A DNA stretch of 24,019 nucleotides from a virus: positions 1 through 24,019 of IMG/VR virus record IMGVR_UViG_3300032665_001702. The stretch is one strand, 5' to 3'. Under the pieces are notes generated by a model. That model was not told the DNA's origin and ran no database searches. It was given only the letters and a program-made list of their open reading frames with translations. A program made the position numbers and the translations under genes. Position 1 is the stretch's first letter. Every line of letters starts with the position of its first letter. This document shows, piece by piece, positions 14,505 through 20,743 of this stretch.

Positions 14505-15823
14505 TGAAACGATTTTTATTATTACTTCTTTTTTTCTGTTCTTCTGCCTTTGCTCAATTTTCAAGTGTTGAGTTTGGTGCAGCACAAATTGCCGACACAC
14601 AATGGGATACAGGTAATTGTTTAAGTTCGAATACATGTACCATATACAGTAAAAATTTAGGTGGCACTTATGAAACAGGAAGTTGGACACCATTATCATC
14701 AGGCCAGTATGTTAGTTTTGTTTCTAGTGGAAATTCAACATATCCTTGGCAGATGAATTTATATAATAGTAATGGATCATTGAATAGAGTTTTGGGTATA
14801 GGTCAAATTATTGTACGAGGAACATATAATGGAAACTACTATATGTTCTTTACAAATGCAAATTATAATGGTACATTATTGAGTGCTCAAGTTGGTATGA
14901 CAGGTTCATCTGGATTTACATTTACAGGAACAGAGAATCCAACAGTTGCACAAACCAATGCGGCCGCTGCAAGTTGGACCAATACACCATTGACTGGTGG
15001 ACAAACTTATATACCAGCACCAACGTATGTTAGTGGTATTACTGGTACACAACAAACACAAGTTAATACTGTTAATGCTAGATTGGCCGCTTTAACAAAT
15101 TCAACACCTAATCAAATTTATATTAATCAAGTTGGTTCTGGTGATATACACAATTATACACAATCAGGACCAGGTAATATTATTGACGGTGCAACATACA
15201 TCAATTCAACTCCCGGTTACACACAAGTTGCTTCTATTACTGGTGGATCAAATCAAGTAAAGATTAGACAAGGCGATCCACAATCTAAATCAGGTAAAAA
15301 CATTATTGATTTAAATGTAACCGGATCAGGTAACATTTTGAACTTAAATCAAGGAACCGATTCTGCTGGTACATATACCGGTTTAGATACTGGTGGACAT
15401 TATCAATATGATTATATTAATGGTGCAACAAATAGTGTAACTGTTGTACAAGAAAATACTGGTGCAAACGAAGGTATGTACTCATCATTATATCTTAATG
15501 GCAATTTGAATACTGTTGGTATCACACAAACTGGCACAGCTAAGATGCAATTGTTTGCATCAGTTACAGGTAACAGTAATACACTAACAACAAGTCAGAC
15601 AGGAACAGGTGCACATTATTTAAGTGTTACTGAAACTGGTAATGGAAATTCAGCAGTGGTTACTCAAAATAACAGTAGTGCTCCTGGTGCTAATGCTGCC
15701 ACGATAGTTCTAAATAACAACGGAGCACCTGCTTCGGTAAATGTAACACAAACCGGTGGACAAACTTATAACATTACACAAACTTGTGTAACTACATGTG
15801 GAACTGTAACAGTACATCAATGA
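14504..15823 (+). CDS. Curlin-repeat protein with long unique N-terminal region, 439 aa
   Basis: A signal peptide is cleaved near A17. Residues 18-200 form a non-repetitive, beta-rich domain with two cysteines (C39, C45) that I do not recognise. From about 203 the chain becomes curlin-like: NQIYINQVGSGD, NILNLNQGT, NSVTVVQENTG, NTVGITQTGT, NTLTTSQTGTG and NSAVVTQNN. It ends TQTCVTTCGTVTVHQ with another cysteine pair (C428, C432). The end VTVHQ echoes WTIHQTH of the first curlin. A fibre-tip adhesin, nucleator or cell-attached subunit is plausible, with the N-terminal domain giving specificity. The gene overlaps the porin stop and the cyclase start, so the proteins are made together. Confidence 0.82.
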   Translation: MKRFLLLLLFFCSSAFAQFSSVEFGAAQIADTQWDTGNCLSSNTCTIYSKNLGGTYETGSWTPLSSGQYVSFVSSGNSTYPWQMNLYNSNGSLNRVLGIGQIIVRGTYNGNYYMFFTNANYNGTLLSAQVGMTGSSGFTFTGTENPTVAQTNAAAASWTNTPLTGGQTYIPAPTYVSGITGTQQTQVNTVNARLAALTNSTPNQIYINQVGSGDIHNYTQSGPGNIIDGATYINSTPGYTQVASITGGSNQVKIRQGDPQSKSGKNIIDLNVTGSGNILNLNQGTDSAGTYTGLDTGGHYQYDYINGATNSVTVVQENTGANEGMYSSLYLNGNLNTVGITQTGTAKMQLFASVTGNSNTLTTSQTGTGAHYLSVTETGNGNSAVVTQNNSSAPGANAATIVLNNNGAPASVNVTQTGGQTYNITQTCVTTCGTVTVHQ

Positions 15824-17823
15824 AAAAATTATTACTTTCTCCTTGGACAGCAATACTAACTCTTGTTTTATTGGTGTTTATTCGTATACAGGATCCAACT
15901 TTTGTTGAGTCGGTAAGACTTCGTTATTTTGATACTCTAATTACTTCCAAACCAGTAACACAATCACAAATTCATGTTGTTAATATTGATGATGCCACCG
16001 TGGCACAAAAAGGTCAATTCCCATTTCCAAGAGGTGAATACTCAAAGATTATTGAAGATTTATATAAACGAAATGCTGGACTTGTTGTATTTAATATTTT
16101 TATGCCAGATAAAGATAGATTCTCACAAGATTCTAATTTGGCTAGATCACTTAGATTATATCCTGCCATACTTCCTCAGATTGGTAGTTCTGATGTATCC
16201 ACCACTAAAGTAATACCTTTTAGACCAGGTGTTTCAGTAATTGGCCAAGGTACTGCTGGCGTAAGTTATAATTCTATTTTACCCAATGTGAAAGCTATAA
16301 ATGAAAGCGCTGCTGGTATTGGTGTTGTTAATACTCTCCCCGAAATTGATGGCGTCACCAGACGTGTGCCAATGGTCGTTCAATCCCAAGGATTGTTATA
16401 CCCTTCAATCTCTCTTGAAACACTCAGAGTTGCCTCAGGAGACCCTAGTTTCCAAGTTAAACTCAACGACCTTGGAGTACAAGCAGTTAGAATTCCAAAG
16501 TTTGGAAAAATCGACACAGACAGCTTGGGTAGAATTTGGGTTGATTGGTCCTCAAGACCAATTGAACACTCTGCTATCAACTTACCATCCGATTTCCAAG
16601 GTGGAATTGTCATTGTCGGACTTACAGCCAAAGGGCTTAACAACCCTGGCGCAACAAGTGTGGGGTCAACCTATCCTCATTACTTACAAGCGGCTATATT
16701 AGATACTGTTACATCAGGTACTATTATTTCTAGACCAGATTGGTCTGATGGTGCCGAATTATTATACACCTTTATTTTTTGTATAATATCACTTTTCTTT
16801 ACGAGGTATACACATGGTTACATCGCAATCATCGTTATGGCAATTGGATCCTTTTTCTTCGGCCATGAATTATTCAATCGATACAATTACCTACTTGATG
16901 TTACTTTCCCACTTTGCACCATTACTCTTGTTTTCACACATGGCTATGTTGTCAAATTCCTGTCGGAATTAAAACAAAAACTTCAAATTAAAAAACAGTT
17001 TGGTACATATCTATCGCCTGCTTTGGTAGAAAAGTTACAAAAGAATCCAGAGTTACTCCGACTTGGGGGAGAATCACGGGAACTGTCTATTATGTTTACT
17101 GACGTAAGAGGCTTCACCACCATCTCTGAACACTATGGAGAAGATGTACAAGGTCTCACTAAGATTATGAATCGATACATGACTGCTATGACAGCAAAGA
17201 TTATCGAAAATAATGGTACTTTGGATAAGTATATTGGCGATGCTCAAATGGCTTTCTGGAATGCTCCATTAGATGAACCGCAACACGCCAAAATGGCCGT
17301 TAAAACTGCACTACAAATGATGGAGAGTTTAGATGAATTTAACGATGAAGTTACTAAAGAGGGTGTGCCAGCTTTTGGCATGGGTCTTGGCATTAATACT
17401 GGTACCGTTGTTGTTGGTAATATGGGCAGTGACCAGCGGTTTGACTATACTTGTCTTGGAGATTCTGTTAATCTTGCATCCCGTCTTGAGGGACAAAGTA
17501 AACCGTATGGTGTCAGAATTATTCTTGGACCCATTACCGCCAAGCAAGTAAAAGATGAATATCCTGTAACTGAATTAGATTGTATTGCTGTTAAAGGTAA
17601 GACTCAAGGTGTGAAGATATTTACACTAGAAAAATCTAATTGGAAACACGAAGAATATCTTGATGCCTACTACAATGGTGATTGGGTTAAAGCGTTGGAA
17701 TATGCTAAGAAATTAGCGGAAGAAAATAATGGTTTGAAGCATTATTACGAGAACATGATTGAAAGACTGGAAGAAGGAGTTCCATCCACATGGGATGGAA
17801 CCTATAGAGCTACTAGTAAGTAA
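15820..17823 (+). CDS. CHASE2-domain class III adenylate cyclase, 667 aa
   Basis: This is a membrane sensor expected to make cAMP. The start is the ATG at 15820, overlapping the curlin stop (ATGA). An N-terminal TM (8-23) leads to a periplasmic CHASE2 domain (about 30-300, with HVVNIDDATVAQKGQFPFPR and GIGVVNTLPEIDGVTRRVP). Three TMs follow (about 312-328, 331-348, 356-378) and then the cyclase domain (about 415-605). The metal aspartates are D428 (MFTDVRGF) and D474 (YIGDA). The adenine-recognition pair is K470 and T544, as in class IIIb adenylate cyclases. The transition-state residues N551 and R555 are in SVNLASRLE. All catalytic residues are present, so it should be active. A short helical tail follows. 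CHASE2 cyclases beside FecR genes are known in bacteria but unexpected in a phage. Confidence 0.93.
   Translation: MKKLLLSPWTAILTLVLLVFIRIQDPTFVESVRLRYFDTLITSKPVTQSQIHVVNIDDATVAQKGQFPFPRGEYSKIIEDLYKRNAGLVVFNIFMPDKDRFSQDSNLARSLRLYPAILPQIGSSDVSTTKVIPFRPGVSVIGQGTAGVSYNSILPNVKAINESAAGIGVVNTLPEIDGVTRRVPMVVQSQGLLYPSISLETLRVASGDPSFQVKLNDLGVQAVRIPKFGKIDTDSLGRIWVDWSSRPIEHSAINLPSDFQGGIVIVGLTAKGLNNPGATSVGSTYPHYLQAAILDTVTSGTIISRPDWSDGAELLYTFIFCIISLFFTRYTHGYIAIIVMAIGSFFFGHELFNRYNYLLDVTFPLCTITLVFTHGYVVKFLSELKQKLQIKKQFGTYLSPALVEKLQKNPELLRLGGESRELSIMFTDVRGFTTISEHYGEDVQGLTKIMNRYMTAMTAKIIENNGTLDKYIGDAQMAFWNAPLDEPQHAKMAVKTALQMMESLDEFNDEVTKEGVPAFGMGLGINTGTVVVGNMGSDQRFDYTCLGDSVNLASRLEGQSKPYGVRIILGPITAKQVKDEYPVTELDCIAVKGKTQGVKIFTLEKSNWKHEEYLDAYYNGDWVKALEYAKKLAEENNGLKHYYENMIERLEEGVPSTWDGTYRATSK
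17779..17801 (+). other. Perfect 9-bp hairpin at the 3' end of the cyclase gene
   Basis: GTTCCATCC and GGATGGAAC pair around the loop ACATG, 22 bases before the cyclase stop. No T-run follows on either strand, so this is not a standard terminator. It could stall polymerase or protect the mRNA 3' end where the rightward operon meets the leftward genes. It is within coding sequence. Confidence 0.4.
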
Positions 17824-18024
17824 TTAAGCGTAAGTGTCCACTTCAACAGCACCAGCTGAATATGATAATTCACCATCAAGGTCATAAACCTTAACGGTAT
17901 GTGAATTCAAACTATCAGCAAAACTGCGTGCGTCAGATTCATTAGTAAAAATGTTTTCGAGAGTTAAGAGTTCGCCATTATACCAATGTTGGCTAACTAC
18001 TCTGTGGTGATTATGTTTCGACAT
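17824..18024 (-). CDS. Small hypothetical protein, 66 aa
   Basis: The ATG at 18024 has a strong AGGAG ribosome site. The sequence MSKHNHHRVVSQHWYNGELLTLENIF, followed by DARSFADSLNSHTVKVYDLDG, looks like a compact alpha/beta protein: a strand, a helix with DARSFAD, and a strand. A histidine-rich start is notable. The stop lies directly against the stop of the convergent cyclase gene. It may be transcribed with the GT-B gene upstream, or from the late-type box at 18122-18129. Function unknown. Confidence 0.7.
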   Translation of the reverse strand: MSKHNHHRVVSQHWYNGELLTLENIFTNESDARSFADSLNSHTVKVYDLDGELSYSAGAVEVDTYA

Positions 18025-18033
18025 TTGTTTCTC

Positions 18034-19047
18034 CTAAAGGAAATATTTGGACCATATTTTTCTGGTCTTGTTAGTATAATGTTTAAGGTTATGTTGATTC
18101 CAAAACACATTTAATCTAGGGTATTTATATGCTTTAGATAATGCATTACAGATATCCTTTGAATCCGTACAATCGGCATTAGCTGTTGACCATGGAATTT
18201 CTTCACTTCCAACCAATGGAACACCCTGTGATACCAGATCGGCACCAACGATATTGAAGGTTTCAGAGAAATTACATTGCATTCCAATGTCCATCCTAGA
18301 ACATAATTCCAAGAATTCTTCTCTTGGAGTCCATTGATGATTGATTAACATATGTCCTCTAGAATGAATCTGTTGAAACAGTCCTTTGAGGTTATTGATA
18401 GATGAATTACCATTCATTTCAATACGACCAGCATTCACATGGAATCTTAGTTTTTTACCAATCTTCTCAGCAAATTCGATAGCAGCAAATGCTTGTACTA
18501 AATGATTTTTTAATGGACGAATTGCACCAAAACAAGATATATCAACCCATTCTTTATCTCTGTTGAATTTTTTATATTTGTATTCTTGTGGATAAAAATT
18601 AGGTAAATAAATTACTTTCTTTGTTCCCAAATAGAGTTGAATTTCTCTCAACATTCTAGGTGCATTACAAGCAATCTTCACATTTTTAAATGTTGCATAA
18701 TCGCCTAACCAGTCCATGGCCATACCTTCACCTGCCATAAATGGCATTTCAGAATGCAAACGAATAATCCATTGAACACTTGGATGCAATTTTTGGAGAA
18801 TATTGAATTTGGTCGGAACAACCCATAATGCCTCAATGATAACATGAGTGGGTTTGTGTTTGTTGACTAGTCTATCAATACAATTGTTATCAATAGCAAC
18901 TTCTAAAACCGAATTGAATCCTGCTTCAACCAACATGTCGTTCATAAACTTAGCAGAGTTATATAAACCTGTACTTAATCCAATATGAGAATGTACTTTA
19001 GCGTTGTAATCTTCTCTGCGTTTGAGTATGAATAATATTTTTGACAT
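18034..19047 (-). CDS. GT-B glycosyltransferase (GT4-like), 337 aa
   Basis: I start at the ATG at 19047 (MSKILFILKRREDY). The longer start at 19092 would lie upstream of the late promoter box that faces this gene. The N-terminal Rossmann-like half (1-150) includes the LSTGLYNSAKFMNDML helix. The C-terminal half has CFGAIRPLKN (172-181) and the nucleotide-sugar region NFSETFNIVGADLVSQGVPLVGS (259-281), matching the E-x7-E / GvPvv pattern of GT4 enzymes (E262 and a downstream acidic position). Family role: transfer of a hexose from UDP/GDP-sugar. The target could be modified phage DNA or a surface glycan. It lies downstream of the tRNA cluster. Confidence 0.78.
   Translation of the reverse strand: MSKILFILKRREDYNAKVHSHIGLSTGLYNSAKFMNDMLVEAGFNSVLEVAIDNNCIDRLVNKHKPTHVIIEALWVVPTKFNILQKLHPSVQWIIRLHSEMPFMAGEGMAMDWLGDYATFKNVKIACNAPRMLREIQLYLGTKKVIYLPNFYPQEYKYKKFNRDKEWVDISCFGAIRPLKNHLVQAFAAIEFAEKIGKKLRFHVNAGRIEMNGNSSINNLKGLFQQIHSRGHMLINHQWTPREEFLELCSRMDIGMQCNFSETFNIVGADLVSQGVPLVGSEEIPWSTANADCTDSKDICNALSKAYKYPRLNVFWNQHNLKHYTNKTRKIWSKYFL
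18122..18129 (-). promoter_or_regulatory. T4-type late promoter box upstream of the 66-aa gene
   Basis: An exact TATAAATA on the minus strand lies inside the 3' part of the GT-B gene, about 98 bp before the ATG of the 66-aa gene. It would give that gene its own late transcript. An octamer can occur by chance in AT-rich DNA. Confidence 0.4.
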
Positions 19048-19081
19048 GACGAACCAATATGAGTTTTGTGAATTAAAACTA

Positions 19082-19089
19082 TATTTATA
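19082..19089 (-). promoter_or_regulatory. T4-type late promoter box for the GT-B glycosyltransferase
   Basis: An exact TATAAATA on the minus strand lies 34 bp upstream of the chosen ATG at 19047, in the short gap after the tRNA array. Position and exact match make this the best late-promoter candidate in the window and support the shorter GT-B start. Confidence 0.65.
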
Positions 19090-19117
19090 CAATGGAAATA
19101 TTTCGATTTTATTACAT

Positions 19118-19192
19118 TGGTTGCGGAGGAAGGAATCGAACCTACGCCCTCTGGCTTATGAGACCAGCGCTCTACCTCTGAGCTACTCCACG
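19118..19192 (-). tRNA. tRNA-Met(CAT), initiator-like
   Basis: This is a cloverleaf with encoded CCA. The acceptor is CGTGGAG/CTCCGCA with A73, the anticodon loop CTCATAA, and the T-arm GTTCGATT. The 1-72 pair is a C-A mismatch, the hallmark of bacterial initiator tRNA. However, the anticodon stem has only two of the three G-C pairs typical of initiators, and the 11-24 pair is elongator-like. It may be an initiator-like tRNA or a decayed elongator. Confidence 0.8.
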
Positions 19193-19579
19193 ACTGAACT
19201 AATCATTGTTGAGAATACTGTTACATGTTTAAGACCGTATGGTAGTTAGACGTTTAAGGTCATCTCTTTCGAGCCTTGCCATCAATCTCCTGAAATTGCG
19301 TTACGTTCCGTCTCAGCATACGGAACTACCTCAATAAGTGGGCTGCTTTTAATCAGGATGGTGATCCTCCCTAACAGTTGGGATTGCTTACTCTTTCGCT
19401 CACATTCTCAACAATGCCTTCTGTCCCTAAACAAAAGGCCTTGTGTCTTTCTAATCTTGGACGACAATCCTCATGCCTTGAATAAGGTTACTTGGACTCG
19501 GCCCGGTGTCCTAATATTTTTAGCCAAAGTGTGCATAACTTTCTAGGGAATGAAAGACATAGGCATGGCACCTTTGTTT
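19193..19579 (-). ncRNA. Gene-free, strongly structured stretch between tRNA-Met and tRNA-Asn; candidate ncRNA
   Basis: These 387 bases hold no substantial reading frame, and the local GC is higher than in neighbouring spacers. On the minus strand, CATTGTTGAGAAT (19404-19416) and ATTCTCAACAATG (19204-19216) form a perfect 13-bp long-range stem. Inside it is GTTCCGT/ACGGAAC with an 8-nt loop, and a near-repeat CTTAAAC-N3-TAAC occurs twice. The 5' part offers AAACAAAGG/CCTTTTGTTT and TGTCTTTC/GAAAGACA pairings, plus CATGCCT/AGGCATG that would interleave as a pseudoknot. It would be transcribed after tRNA-Asn from the 19818-19846 promoter. I could not match it to RNase P RNA, tmRNA or group I/II introns. 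A 17-codon frame with AGGAG (19229-19282, MARLERDDLKRLTTIRS) lies inside it. Confidence 0.4.
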
Positions 19580-19655
19580 TGGCTGCCTCGGCTGGGCTCG
19601 AACCAGCGACCAATTGATTAACAGTCAACTACTCTACCAACTGAGCTACAAGGCA
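19580..19655 (-). tRNA. tRNA-Asn(GTT)
   Basis: The acceptor is TGCCTTG/CGAGGCA with G73 and encoded CCA. The anticodon stem GTTGA/TCAAT holds the loop CTGTTAA. The T-arm is GCTGG-TTCGAGC-CCAGC. All arms pair normally (one G-T in the acceptor and one in the anticodon stem). Confidence 0.95.
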
Positions 19656-19662
19656 TCAAATC

Positions 19663-19736
19663 TGGAGCGGGATGACAGAATCGAACTGACAACAACAGAT
19701 TGGAAATCTGTAGTTTTACCATTAAACTAATCCCGC
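19663..19736 (-). tRNA. tRNA-Gly(TCC)
   Basis: The acceptor is GCGGGAT/ATCCCGC with T73 and encoded CCA. The anticodon stem ACAGA/TCTGT holds the loop TTTCCAA. It reads GGA/GGG. It lies 7 bases before tRNA-Asn in transcript order. Confidence 0.95.
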
Positions 19737-19741
19737 AAATC

Positions 19742-19808
19742 TGGAGCGGTGTACTGCTTTGCTCAGCTAATACAAAAGGGTATTTTGTATCGTACTATTA
19801 CACACCGC
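19742..19808 (-). ncRNA. tRNA-like RNA with CCA end, not a canonical tRNA
   Basis: Sixty-seven bases fold into a reduced cloverleaf. The perfect 7-bp acceptor GCGGTGT/ACACCGC is followed by T and CCA. A D-like mini-hairpin is GTA-ATAG-TAC. The central hairpin ATACAAAA/TTTTGTAT has 8 bp but only a 5-nt loop (TACCC), leaving no normal anticodon loop. The last arm GCTG-AGCAAAG-CAGT has a 7-nt loop lacking TTC. It lies between tRNA-Thr and tRNA-Gly, and a good promoter fires about 3 bases before its 5' end, so it is probably expressed and processed. It could be a decayed tRNA or a functional mimic. Its acceptor shares GCGG with the adjacent tRNA-Gly. Confidence 0.55.
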
Positions 19809-19817
19809 ATATTTAAT

Positions 19818-19846
19818 ACTATAACATTACTTATACACAAAGTCAA
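19818..19846 (-). promoter_or_regulatory. Sigma70-type promoter upstream of the tRNA-like RNA
   Basis: On the minus strand, TTGACT (19841-19846), a 17-bp spacer and TATAGT (19818-19823) match 5/6 and 5/6 of the consensus. The predicted start near 19811 is almost at the 5' end of the tRNA-like RNA. Transcription would continue through tRNA-Gly, tRNA-Asn, the structured stretch and tRNA-Met. Confidence 0.7.
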
Positions 19847-19864
19847 TACATTATCTGGTATACT

Positions 19865-19938
19865 TGGTGCCCTCACACAGAATCGAACTGCGAATTGATG
19901 ATTACAAATCAACTGTTATACCGTTTAACTATAAGGGC
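19865..19938 (-). tRNA. tRNA-Thr(TGT)
   Basis: The acceptor is GCCCTTA/TGAGGGC with A73 and encoded CCA. The anticodon loop TTTGTAA sits on the stem GTTGA/TCATC, which carries a T-T mismatch at pair 28-42. The T-arm is CGCAG-TTCGATT-CTGTG. It reads ACA and lies 6 bases after the metallophosphoesterase stop. Confidence 0.9.
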
Positions 19939-19944
19939 TATCCG

Positions 19945-20553
19945 TTACTCAAATTCAAATCTACCAAAACCTTCGTATGTATACTCTGGTTGTCCTTGTT
20001 CTTTAATCTTCTGTAATACATCTTCAAAAAGAATAGGTTTAAATCCTGTTTGTTCCACAGATACGTTGAAGTACCATGGATCAATATCGTTACTATACAG
20101 GATTTCTCCAGTCTCGGCAACAACTCCTTTTGGTAGTCTTACACGATTACTATGTAAGTGTCCGTGAATGTTGGCACCAAAACGACCTTTAGAATCGGCA
20201 TGTACCGGAATGTGAGATAGAATCATGTTGTTCATTACATGGTAACCACGAATGTCTCTAAAGTATTTTGTGTAATCTTCCATTTTAAAAATGTCATGGT
20301 TACCACGAATTAAAACTTTATCACCATTCAGTCTATCAAGAATCTGTAATGACTTACGGTTAATTACAACATCACCAAGGTGATATACTTTATCGTTTGG
20401 TCTTACTGTATCATTCCATAATTTAACCATCGCTTCATCCATTTCATTTGGATCAGTCCATGGCCTAATTTTAATTCCTGTGTCGTTATGTGTGAAGCGG
20501 CAAACACCAGCGTGGCCGAAATGTGTGTCGCTTACTAGAAATACTGACGGCAT
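19945..20553 (-). CDS. Calcineurin-like metallophosphoesterase, 202 aa
   Basis: The two-metal phosphoesterase motifs are in order: D9-x-H11 (VSDTHFGH), GD at 60-61 (YHLGDVV), GNHD (84-87), SH at 113-114 (ILSHIPVH), and GHLH (131-134). Length and motif spacing fit small phage and bacterial phosphoesterases that cleave phosphomonoesters or diesters. The true substrate (cyclic nucleotide, nucleic-acid end, protein phosphate) is unknown. It has a strong AAGGAG before the ATG and lies among tRNAs. An end-processing role for RNA or DNA is one option. cAMP hydrolysis, which would oppose the phage cyclase, is another, but neither is shown by sequence. Confidence 0.9.
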   Translation of the reverse strand: MPSVFLVSDTHFGHAGVCRFTHNDTGIKIRPWTDPNEMDEAMVKLWNDTVRPNDKVYHLGDVVINRKSLQILDRLNGDKVLIRGNHDIFKMEDYTKYFRDIRGYHVMNNMILSHIPVHADSKGRFGANIHGHLHSNRVRLPKGVVAETGEILYSNDIDPWYFNVSVEQTGFKPILFEDVLQKIKEQGQPEYTYEGFGRFEFE

Positions 20554-20574
20554 TTGATACTCCTTTCTTTAAAA

Positions 20575-20651
20575 TGGTGGGCCTTGTTGGACTTGAACCA
20601 ACGGCCAATCGATTATGAGTCGATTGCTCTAACCAACTGAGCTAAAGGCCC
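20575..20651 (-). tRNA. tRNA-Ile2 (CAT, lysidine type)
   Basis: The acceptor is GGGCCTT/AAGGCCC with A73 and encoded CCA. The anticodon arm is ATCGA-CTCATAA-TCGAT. Although the anticodon is CAT, the body closely follows E. coli tRNA-Ile2 (CGACTCATAATCG, then GGTTCAAGTCCA) rather than elongator Met. It probably becomes k2C-modified by host TilS and reads AUA, a codon useful in AT-rich genes. Confidence 0.8.
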
Positions 20652-20655
20652 GAAA

Positions 20656-20743
20656 TTGTTATAGTGAAATGTATACACAGGCCGCTAACTGTAGCATTGC
20701 GGTAACAGTCGAACTGATGCTTCTATACATTTCACTATAACAA
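20656..20743 (-). repeat. 20-bp perfect inverted repeat enclosing a structured 48-nt loop
   Basis: ttgttatagtgaaatgtata (20656-20675) and its exact reverse complement (20724-20743) can form a 20-bp stem. On the minus strand the enclosed 48 bases can form AGCAT/ATGCT (with CAGT/ACTG inside) and ACAG/CTGT hairpins. The stem ends 4 bases before the 5' end of tRNA-Ile2. It covers the last third of the small basic-protein gene, so it is also translated. It has no T-run, so it is not a terminator. An RNase III-type processing signal or a small inserted hairpin element would both fit. Confidence 0.7.

Noticed and set aside
11635-15823. CRISPR or DNA tandem repeats in the Asn/Gly/Thr-rich genes
   Set aside because: The repetition is at protein level (curlin-type repeats) with variable spacing and synonymous drift. 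There are no constant repeats with unique spacers.
16301-16702. Plus-strand 133-codon frame with a signal-peptide-like start
   Set aside because: It lies wholly inside the cyclase gene in another frame. The cyclase has clear domain motifs throughout this stretch, so this frame is a shadow.
9689-17823. The whole curli/cyclase region being bacterial chromosome
   Set aside because: It is flanked on both sides by T4-like genes within one contiguous window, has the same compact overlapping-gene style and base composition, and carries a late-type promoter. A chimeric assembly cannot be fully excluded without reads.
19358-19546. Plus-strand 62-codon frame in the gene-free stretch
   Set aside because: It has no ribosome site, opposes the direction of all surrounding tRNAs, and its translation has no protein-like pattern. 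The strand-specific structures favour an RNA on the minus strand.
19193-19579. RNase P RNA, tmRNA or self-splicing intron
   Set aside because: Short look-alikes (ACAGAAGGC, GAGGATTGTC) occur but in the wrong order and spacing for RNase P. There is no tRNA-like end or tag frame as in tmRNA, and no group I core or group II domain V was found. The flanking tRNAs are intact.
20575-20651. Elongator tRNA-Met
   Set aside because: The anticodon is CAT, but the body matches tRNA-Ile2 (CGACTCATAATCG, GGTTCAAGTCCA) better than elongator Met, so a lysidine-type Ile tRNA is preferred.
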